Shown here piece after piece: positions 1-10,100 of a stretch of 64,000 nt of DNA. A model generated the notes under the pieces. The model was not told the origin of the DNA. It searched no databases and saw only the letters and a list, made by a program, of their open reading frames with translations. The stretch is from Chrysogorgia sp. JL179-B06 (lineage: Eukaryota; Cnidaria; Anthozoa; Scleralcyonacea; Chrysogorgiidae), in contig JAYKKM010000044.1 of assembly GCA_035772405.1 (NCBI GenBank), forward strand, positions 1,766,001 through 1,830,000. The letters are read 5' to 3'. The position numbers were made by a program, and so were the translations under genes. Each line of letters starts with the position of its first letter. Position 1 is the first letter of the stretch.

Positions 1-1168
1 AACAAGGAGAGTCAACTGCTATAGATAGCTTCTTAACTGACTCATGTGTAAGTTTATCTCGAAGTAACTGAATCTTAGTTGAAAAATAACAACTAAAAGC
101 ATCAGCCAGGTCATACGAAGAATCATGTGATGGCAATAAAGGAATAGATTTTACTCGGAACATCCCCTCAATCATGTGAAATAGCTGATTCTGATTAGAG
201 TTAGATATCTTAGCCTTATAATAATCTGTTTTTGCAAAATCAATTGCCTTTGCGTATTTACGACATTGTTCCTTGTACAATTGATGATGAACCTGAAGGC
301 GTGTAGAGAGAAATTTACGCTCAAACTGTCGTTTTTGTTTCTTCATAACTCTTAAGCTATCATTAAACCATGGAGCATTTGGGCGTAGGGTAATTGTGCG
401 TGTACGCTTGGGTGCGTGTTTGTCCAAAAGCTCAGACAATACACAATTGAACTGTTCAGTAGCAGTGTTTACATCAGATACGGATGAACAAATTAATTGC
501 GACTCAAGGATATCTTTTCGCCATGCCTGTAAGTCTATACGACGTAAATCACGATGATTAATAACTTTTTTAGAGGATTGGGGTCTCGGAAAATCCATGG
601 TGCAAACAACAGCACTGTGATCTGAAGGTAAATCAGAGACGATCTCCATGGCAGTAGACAGTAAACTATCCTCCTGACGATCAATAATAAGGTCCAGTGT
701 GTGACCACAACGATGAGTCGTACCAGTAACTCTTTGTTGTAAACCTGCTGAATCCAGGAGTTCCGTAAACCTAGTAGCATCGTCATCATTAACAACATCC
801 ATATGGAAATTGAAATCCCCAGCAATTAACAAATAACCCGGAACAACAACTAACTCTTCTAAAATCGTTGAAAAATCATTGAAGAACATGGATGTCGTAA
901 GCTTGTTCTTACGAGATGGAGGAGGTCTATAAACTGTGATGAGGCGAATATGCTTTTGAGACGATGATATGGAAAGATCCATATATTCCATTGACGCAAA
1001 CGTTGAGACTTCATTTTCATTTACGGTGAAACCCTTGCGAAGGAATACTCCAACTCCACCTCCTTTCGAATGGGATCTTGGCAAATGAAGAAACTTGTAA
1101 TCTTGTAAGGTATTGATAATTTCAGCTATAGTAGTATCTACTGCATTCTTAAGACGTATTAGGAGCAT
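1..1168 (-). mobile_element. LINE retrotransposon fragment: APE-type endonuclease, open to the window edge
   Basis: On the minus strand 389 codons are open from an ATG at 1168 to base 1. Motifs of an apurinic-like endonuclease follow in order: GGGVGVFLRKG, VYRPPPS, AGDFNFH (about 810-828), GHTLDLII and SDLPSDHSAV (about 615-635). The linker toward the reverse transcriptase then begins. The N-terminal endonuclease motifs are missing and a TAG lies three codons before the ATG, so the copy is 5' truncated or broken. CR1/L2-like by resemblance only. Confidence 0.88.
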
Positions 1169-1320
1169 TATACACTAGTCTCAATGCTCTTACAACAATA
1201 TATTCTTAATGTTACTTATAAAACTAATTACAGTTTCATTATAAGATAAAACCTACTACATATATTACCAAATGAACAAAAAACTATTAATTAATTATTA
1301 TTAATTATTACGTAAGGCCA

Positions 1321-1800
1321 CTAGATTCTCCTCAGTTGACGAATCCCGCGAAGAACCAACCAAACAAAAAGGATAACTTGGATTGTTCGGAGCAAAATCA
1401 TGGCGCGTGTGTCTATACAGCGAGTACAGTTGATAGTTCGATGAGTTTTTTGATGTAACACAGATTTTCCAGATTTAAACCATGTGGATATCTCTCCCGC
1501 GTTTGGGGAATGCGTTGCACGACGGCAGGAGAGAAGGAAGGAATTAGCCATAAAACCAAATTTATTTGGTCTAAACGTAATCTCGTATGCCCAGCCTTGC
1601 TATGCCGTCTAACCATTGCTCAACGAAGAACAACAATGAAATTCCAGATTTCCCTCAATGAGAATCTGTTATAATGTCATTAAGTTGCATTCAAATATTA
1701 GAATAATTTAATACAGGACCTTTTTGCCGAAATGACAAGACTATTTTTGCCCGAATAGAGCTAATTTTTCCGGACAACTGGGGGGCTGCAGCCCCCGCCC
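1321..1800. other. Spacer without recognised gene
   Basis: Short overlapping minus-strand frames here look like chance ORFs. The segment lies between two minus-strand LINE pieces. A G/C-rich stretch near 1780-1800 may be a mobile-element edge. Nothing else is recognised. Confidence 0.4.
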
Positions 1801-1811
1801 GTACTCCTACG

Positions 1812-2382
1812 TCTTTATTTATTTATTTATTTATTTAGCTAGCTTCGCCTCTAAAAAATACATAGGAGAAGCAGGGTCACCACAACAGTTAAACACCAAT
1901 TACAGTGGGCCCTTACAAAAATAAAATAATAACTAATAACAGCAAGTTATGGGTTCAATGAGGCTTCGCGATGTATTGCACTTTAGGCAGACAGTTTTCC
2001 AAGTTCGAGGATCGTCAACATTGTAACAGGATAATAGAGCATTATTATAATAGTCTAATAGTAATTTCTTAAATTTTTTAAAGTTTAAATGATCTAGCCT
2101 TAAGTGTTCAGGGAGTGAGTTCCAAGTCCTTGTTGTTCTAATAAAAAATGAGCGATTGAAAGTTGTTGTTTTACATTTACGTTGACGGAATGAGATTGCA
2201 TTGACATTTGCGGAGGATCTAGTAAGTCTTAAGGGAACAAGACGTTCGGGTAAGATATCGCTTGAAATTACAATGCCATTGATATCCTTAAAGAAGAACA
2301 GTAAGTCAAGATACTCGTGCCAGTTAGAAAGTGGTTGTAGATTTGTAGAAACGAGTCTCTCTTCGTAAGGTTCCTCGCACAT
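1812..2382 (-). mobile_element. LINE 3' tail with TTTA microsatellite
   Basis: The minus-strand frame 2382-1933 contains FNRSFFIRTTRTWNSLPEHL followed by a basic FKKFKKLLLDYY tail. This is the characteristic C-terminal end of CR1/L2-like reverse transcriptase proteins. It stops at 1933 and is followed by a short 3' region ending in a TTTA repeat (1812-1838), typical of such elements. The reverse-transcriptase domain itself is gone. Confidence 0.8.
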
Positions 2383-2629
2383 ATGGTAGCTTCAAGATAA
2401 ATTTTGAAGATTTTGTCTTGAAGATTCACATATCTTCCTTTTATTTTGTTATTAGAAACCTTTTTATCTTTGGAAGAATTCCTATTCTAGCTATGCTGAG
2501 CTGGAAAATGACGATGTACAGTCGTTAAAAAGGTTGGTGAATGTTTTTGAAATATAGCGTGCCGTTCAGGTCACGATCTGCAAGGAGACTGAGGCTGAAG
2601 CCTGAAAATGTGTTCGTACAACGGCGAGT

Positions 2630-3062
2630 ACCACTGATCTCAAAAATAGAACTGGATTGAGCTTTCTACTGCAATCTGATGAGCTGATTTTGAAGCTTGC
2701 ATATTTACATAATGTAAATTGACGAGAGATCTGCATTAGAAGCTCCGAGTTTGTAAGCAAATCAAACTGTGACTCTCGCGAAATAGGTTTAGTGTCTGGC
2801 CAATATAGTTTCTTTCATAAAATCTTGAACCTAATTTGACGTCTCATATTAGGCTTCTCTCACTGGATAATTAGAGCCAACAGCGGCCATTACTAAGGGA
2901 CCAAAGTCGCAGTAAATCTGTAGGTAGGCCATGAATCGTTTTACCCAGTAATTTGAAAATTGTCTTCTGGTCCTCTTTATAGTAAAATTATTTTATTTTG
3001 TCGATGGTAAGAGCACATAATCCAACAAAAAACCTCATAGGATCCTCAGTTGGTCCCTTAAG
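2630..3062 (+). repeat. Dispersed repeat, copy 1 (pairs with 27675-28085)
   Basis: About 430 bp closely match 27675-28085 in the same orientation, for example CACTGATCTCAAAAAT at one end and CTCAGTTGGTCCCTTA at the other. The copies differ by indels and scattered substitutions. No coding content. Probably a non-autonomous DNA element. Confidence 0.75.
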
Positions 3063-3890
3063 CCTGGTTTCCATACGATCGCTGCGATCGCTCAATTTTA
3101 AAACCGGCGATCGTGGCGATTGTAGCGATAGTCATGGATCGCAAGCACAGCTTTTTATTCTATAGTTACTCTTATCAGTAAGGCCTATTTCAAACGTCGA
3201 ATTTATCATGTGTCGAATCTAATACACATTAGGTTCGACAAAATTCGACGTCGGTTTCAAACATCGAATTTATCATTTATCATCGAACGTATAATCGGCC
3301 TCCCGTAAAAAGAACTCGTTCGGATTGCATTTTAAAAGTACTGCCTTAAATCTCGTCCCAGTTTGTTTGGACGCACTTGCGCCAAGGAAACATCGTTTTT
3401 GGGTTCGACAGATATTTCGATCGAGAGAAGAGCTTGGAGAAGCTCCACAGTCCACACTCTCGTCCCACAGCTTCGGGCACAGCTACGTCTTCAAGACAGA
3501 TAATTCTTTTACAGATATTTACATAAAATATTTACATAAAATGCTTTAGTTTCACTGATTCATCTAAATTTGCGTGATGTATACAATGAAGGAACCGTTT
3601 AATCTTACCACAGTAATGTGTTTTATAGATATATAGCCGAATGTCGCTGGGCTACATACCCGCGATCTCGCTGAGATCGCCAGGATCGCTGAACCAGTTG
3701 TTTCCATATAATCGCTGCGATCGCTACGACGCCGAGATAGAACATTTTGGCAATTTGCCGAAAAATACTGGCTAAATTTAGCGGTTTTTCTGGGGGTAGT
3801 GTCACCCCTCCCACACACAGACACACACACAGTCACACACACCACCCTCGCGACGTCCCTGAGTGGCTGTAACAAAAATTTTACCCACTG
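3058..3890. other. GATM upstream region with GATCGC-type repeats
   Basis: Palindromic TCGCTGCGATCGCT is repeated at about 3079 and 3712, and TTCAAACRTCGAATTTATC at about 3190 and 3262. A minus-strand frame at 3455-3273 looks like a mobile-element remnant but is not identified. The missing GATM transit-peptide exon might be in this stretch; none of the open frames ends at a convincing donor. Confidence 0.45.
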
Positions 3891-3900
3891 AAACGTTCAC

Positions 3901-4182
3901 ATGAAATGTTCCATTTGTAGCCCAGTGTGTTCACACAACGAGTGGGACCCTCTTGAGGAAGTGATTGTTGGCCGTCCAGATAACGCCACCGTCCCTGAGC
4001 TCACGCTCTCGCTGAAAGCAATTGTTCATCCACAATGGTATTCGTTCTATGAGCAAAATGCTGGAAAGCCTTTCCCGAAGGAACACGTTGCAATAGCGAA
4101 GAAACAAGTTGATGAGTTGGTTCGAATTTTTGAGCATGAAGGAGTAAAAGTCCGAAGACCACAAATTATCGATCACGCTAAG
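3901..4182 (+). CDS. GATM: GATM exon A (N-terminal region of the mature enzyme)
   Basis: Codes residues 1-94 of the model, including [13 protein letters not shown] and VRRP. The donor GTAAGG is at 4183, phase 0. The ATG at 3901 is the only in-frame start. The sequence before codon 7 does not resemble the family, and an AG acceptor at 3919-3920 would join an upstream exon as Cys/Ser-Pro-Val, matching the CPV of other animals. Confidence 0.9.
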
Positions 4183-7100
4183 GTAAGGTAGCTCTGAAAA
4201 TGTGGAAGGTGAAAGAGAGGGGAATGAAGCAGAGGGAAAAGGTGGTAAACTGCCGTTTATTTCCAACATTTTTCAGCATTCGTATCAATCTAGTGTCTTC
4301 ATCAGGGGTGATCGTTGTAAAGTTAGGATCCCTATTTATACTCTCATACAGGGCCGTCGCGAAGGGGGGGCGTGGGGGATGTGACACCCCCCAGCAAAAC
4401 TAGTGCTGTCGGCAAATAAAGGATTTGTCGGCAAATGAAACTTTTGTAGCGCTAACCCCAAAACAAGATAGATCCTAACCCTAACCCCCCACCTGATGAG
4501 TTTTCTAACCCCCCACCTGATGAGTTTTCTAACCCCCCACCTAATGAGTTTTCTAACCCAACCCTCGCCTGTCTTCCATCCAGTCCGTATCCAGTTGATG
4601 CGACTGCTGACCAACAAGATTTCATGTTCATCAACTTTTGTCGGCAAATCTTTTTTCGGCAAGACAGTGAAATGTGATGTACGCCAGGCCTTTCTATACT
4701 ATTCTTTTAGTTAAACCCGACTTTCATTGACCCCCTAGAAGCCAATATACCAATAGTTCCATCTTTCCTGTGAGTAGGAGTTTTTGGTAGTTTGGTCGTT
4801 CATGTCTGGGTTTATTATTTTTGAACGACCACACCCAATGACCACGCCCAGTTGTCGGCAAAATTAATTCTCACACCCCCCCCCCCCTGCTCAATCCCCT
4901 TCGCGACGGCCCTGCCCTCATAGAACAGATATCCTAACCTTAGGGATCCTAACCTTACAACGATCCTGACCCCTGATGGAAATTGTGTCATGGACAGTAA
5001 CTTTTAAAGTTATGTTCAAAAACGTTTTAAGCCAGAGTAGCGACAAACTATGTGTTCTAAGGATTTATGGTGAAGGAAAATTTCGAGTGTTGGAATATAT
5101 ACATTTTAAGACCAAACTGGGACCAGTTGCGAAAAATGCAACTTCAAGGCCTTCTGGCTAGAATTAGACTGATGACGTTGGACCTACTTCCATTGTGCTA
5201 CGATAGAGAACTCAAAGACCTAGTTTTCTTCTTCAAGTTCCTACATGGGCATACTGATTTAAATGTCCACGAATTTGTTACGTTTGTTTCTCAAGGCCGC
5301 ACCAGGCTGAGTCAAAGCTTTGCCTGCAACCTTAAAACTCCACTTTGTAAAACAAGAACTTTCCAAGCCTCGAAGGAACTTTGTCTGCAAATTAGCCAAT
5401 CCAAGTAGTTTCACCAGTTCTATGTCATTTAAGAACTTTGTAAGACAGATACTGTCTATTGTAGTTGTTTCTACTTTGGGTATAGATTGGCCGTGCACCT
5501 GGACACTGGTACGCGACTGTCCTTGTCATAAAGCCTCTATGACATAGAACACATTTTACATGTATATTTTAATCTAAGAGGGCGGCGCCGCAATTTTCCC
5601 TTTCGTAAACGGTCGTTACCATCCCAAAGCGTCGTTACCATCCCAGCTCTCATAGAATTTTGGGTAAGCGGAGTGAAATTCCTCGTGGTCCCAAGGTTCC
5701 CGCACACTTTATTTCGCGGCTCCTCGTGTATATATTGATACCTCGCAGCATACGTTGTTGCGATTGATATTTCGAAATCCCGAATAACGTCGTTTGCCTT
5801 TTGCGGGAAAGTATCTACATATACGTTGTGACTATCGAGTATCGATCACAAAATCGAATTTACTGGTCCAGGATTGAGAGTTTGCCATTTATAATTTCTT
5901 GTGCATGAACGCTCTTCTCCTAAATACATATTTTGAATTTCACGACGAACATGTCACCGCACCAAACAAAATATGAGGGAACCTTAAGGGGACCACGAGG
6001 AAATTCACTCGATCCGCTTACCCAACATTCTATGAGAGCTGGGATGGTAACGACGCTTCGGAATGGTAACGACCGTTTACGAAAGGGAAAATTGCGGCGC
6101 CGTCTCCCATGGGACTTCCCGTTCGCGCTTTCCCTTTTGGATCTCTTGTTGTTCATCCTTTTCATGGCAAGTTGTTATCCAATAAAATTATCCAATTAAA
6201 ATTTAAAATTAAATGACCCTGCGATGCTGGTGCAGTGCTCTGACCACTGAGCTACAGAGGCCTAGAGCCTAGTCACGAGTTCTTTATATATAGTGGTGGT
6301 AATGCCGGGACAATATTCTGGGTATTACAAGTAATATTTGGCATTTCACTCGATTAAACTACATGTTCTAAGGATTTATGGTGAAGGAACATTTCGAGTG
6401 TTGAAATATATGATTTATCACTTGGTTGCGTTGGCAAATTATTTGTTAACATATATTTATTTCAAATATATATATGGAAAAGGTGACCGCCCCAACCGGG
6501 ATCAACGATTCGGCGCTCTAACCTTTGAGCTATGACACGGTCAGAACAGTCAGTGATTTCTCGATATACATATTAAATTCGCCGCTTTCACTTGACAACA
6601 ACAGGCAGACATCGCATCTAACCATAACGTGGAGCAAGGCCTCTCGAGCGCACTTCTCAAAGTAGCGAAGCAATACACAACTTCTTGTATACAGAGGGCT
6701 TTAAGAATAATAATTAATATTGGAGAGGATTTAATATAGTCATTGATTTATTACAGATTTAATTGGTGTCTAGTGAAAGCGGCGAATTTAATCTATATCT
6801 ATATGGAGAAATCACTGACTGTTCTGACCGTGTCTCAATAGTTCAAAGGTTAGAGCGCCGAAACGTTTATTCGGAAACCAGGATTCGATTCCCGGTTGGG
6901 GCAGTCACTTTTTCCATATATGCATGTATTTGACTATATTAAATCCTGTCTAAATTTCGAACTGAATTTGTCACTGCATAAACACTTTAATGAAAACGTC
7001 TTTTATTTTTATTTATTTTCCGCAGCAATACACAACTCCGGAATTTACAGCATCAGGGTTCCATGCTGCCATGCCACGCGACTCTTTGATAGTGGTCGGT

Positions 7101-10100
7101 GAAGAGATTATTGAGACTCCAATGGCATGGAGGTCAAGATATTTTGAATTTCAAGCATACCGAGATCTTATGAAGGAATATTTTCATGCTGGGGCAACAT
7201 GGACGGCTGCACCAAAGGGTTTAATGCCTGATGAACTTTACGACGAGGTTAGATGATTTTATCCCAGCGCCGAAGGCGTGGTTGATAATATCTTAGTCTT
7301 CTTAGATAGGCTTTATGATGAGGTTAATGGATTATGAAGAAGCAAAATAATATGTGTTGTTGTAGTAGAAATTGCACGGATATTTCAGTCGACTGATATT
7401 ATTTATTCACTCACTGCAGAACTATCCAATACATTCATTGGAAGAACGCCTTCCATTAGCAAGAGAAGGGAAGTTTATCACCACAGAGTATGAAATTTGT
7501 TTTGATGCAGCTGATTTCATGAGAAGTGGAAAAGATATTGTCGGGCGACGGAGTATGGTTAGTATAATTTAAGGATTATATATAGTAAAAACACAAGAGC
7601 AAGAATCACAATGGCGTTTACATCACCACCACCACCATATCACCACCATATCACCACCATATCACCACCATATCACCACATCACCACATTACCATCACCA
7701 CCATATTACCACATCACCACCATATCACCACATCACCACCATATCACCACCACACCATCATCACCATCACATTACCATAATCACCACCACACATGCACCA
7801 CATCACTACCACATCACCACCACTACGACATCACCACCACCACATCAACACTACCACACCACCACTACCACATCACCACCACCACATCACCACCATACCA
7901 CCACCACATCAACATCACCACATCACCACTACCACATCACCACCACCACATCACTACCACAACACTACCACAACACTACCACACCACTACCACAACACTA
8001 CCACACCACTACCACACCACCACTACCACACCACCACTACCACATCAACACCACCACATCAACACCAGCACATCACCACCACCACCACCACATCTCATCA
8101 ATACTACCACATCACCACCACAACACCACCAACACCACCACTACCACATTACCACCACCACTTACCATCACCACCATATCACCACCACATCACCACCACC
8201 ACATTACCATCATCACCACCACATTACCACTGCCACACCACCATTAACAGCAACAACAAACATACAATGAAACATAGCAAAGTGAAAAGGTGGTAATTAA
8301 AACTGCCAAGATTTTTAGTAAGTACGAAATACTGACGTTTCGAGCGGAGCCCTTACTATACTAATTCTTGGCAGTTTACAACCTTTTCACTTTGCTATAT
8401 ATCCAAAACACTGTCTACGCAGCACTCTACTTTTTTAATACAATGAAACAAGCTACTTATTGTTGTGCACTGAAAAGTAACTAATCACTACCACTATATC
8501 ACCACAACATCACCACCATATCACCACATCACCACCACCACCTAAATGTTCGCTGTAATTTCGCTGCCTCTTTTAGGTAACAAATTTCTTTGGCTTAAAA
8601 TGGATGAAACGTCATTTGGAAGCCAAAGGATATCGTCTGCACATACTCTCGTTTGATGACCCTAATGCACTCCACATAGACTCAACATTTAGCTTTATTG
8701 GTCCCGGAAAGATTTTAGTAAACCCTGAACGCCCATGTCACCAGATAGAGAAGTTTCGTAAAGCAGGCTGTGAAATAATCTACCCACCAAAACCTCTAAT
8801 TCCGGACGAACACCCGCTGTGGCTTTCCTCAAAATGGCTCTCGATGAATATAGTAATGTTAGATCCCAAGAGAGTGATTATGTCAACGAACGAAGAACCA
8901 CTAAAAAAGGTAAGAGTGTTCATGATAAATGTAGATCCCCTGGCTAGCCTGGTTTTCAGACAGTACGATGCTCACTCCCTCCCCCCTCCCTTGACTTCAC
9001 AGGAAATCGTGTTCCTGCATTGTTTCCAGTTCCACCAATCAGGTCAAAGGTTTTAGTTTTTGAGAAGTGAGGTATGCCGGGAATGTAAAACAAATATGGC
9101 GGATGTGAGTGGGCTCGACGAAGTTCTGAAGAAAGCGTACCACACTTGGTATGGTATCGCAAACCTTTTTGTTGAGCAGAAAAAGTCCTTAGTAGCTTTT
9201 GTTCTAAGAAAAGGTTTACTTGTCAATTTGATATTTCAAATGGCTCCGTTAGTCCACGCTGAACTCCCGAAGTTCAACCAAGAGAGTGGATTTTCACAAA
9301 ATCCCATAATTGTTGTTTCTCCTTAATCAACCTAATGGAAGATCAGGAGTAACACTTAGGGGCTGAATACATGGAGCGGGCTGGCCCGGTAAGCCGGGAT
9401 AAGTTTTGAGTTGACGTCGACGATTACAGCCCAAAATTCACAATTATCAAATAATAAATTGACAAATATCGCTTCATTTGTACAAAGTTACGTTACCTTT
9501 TCCGCAGTTTTGCACTGTTGTTATGTTGATGAATTATTTGTAAGTATTGTCAATAAAAACAAGTGTTCACTGTCGTAGCTAGCCTGCGTGCTATGTCGTA
9601 GCTTACTTGCGAATGCCTCTTAACAGAAAATAAGCCGTGACAAAACAACCACGAAACACAAAAACAATGTTTTGATGTTCTAATAAGTTCCGTTTTAGTC
9701 TTATTTGATCACATCGTCAAATAAACAAACGAGTATCGGCTGCATACAGCAAACAGTTTTCAGCCCGCTTTACCGAGATGAAACGATTACATGAGCAATT
9801 TGATCCGAGATCCCGGATTTTGGTTTCAACTAACTATGCTTAATAAGCGATTTTGTTAAGAGCGCGCGGTAGAACGTTGGGTATCATCGCGTGGCACGGC
9901 AAGCGCAACATCGTAAACTATCAAACAATCACCTCACATGACGAGGTTGCTTGTTAGCGGGTTTTTACTGTAGCGCATGGGAATACACAAAACTTAATTT
10001 TGTTAACAATGGGCTTGTTTATCTTAAAAAAGTCTAAATATTACCTATTAAAACTTACATACAATTGTTCCGGAATGTTGCTCGCAGAAATCGCCGGAAA

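Noticed and set aside
3325..3549. Possible GATM transit-peptide exon (Arg-rich frame)
   Set aside because: No matching donor at the needed phase and no recognisable similarity. The opposite strand is open as well.
7611..8296. 219- and 167-codon His/Thr/Pro frames
   Set aside because: They lie inside the CAC/ATCACC minisatellite of GATM intron 3, and the frames overlap each other.
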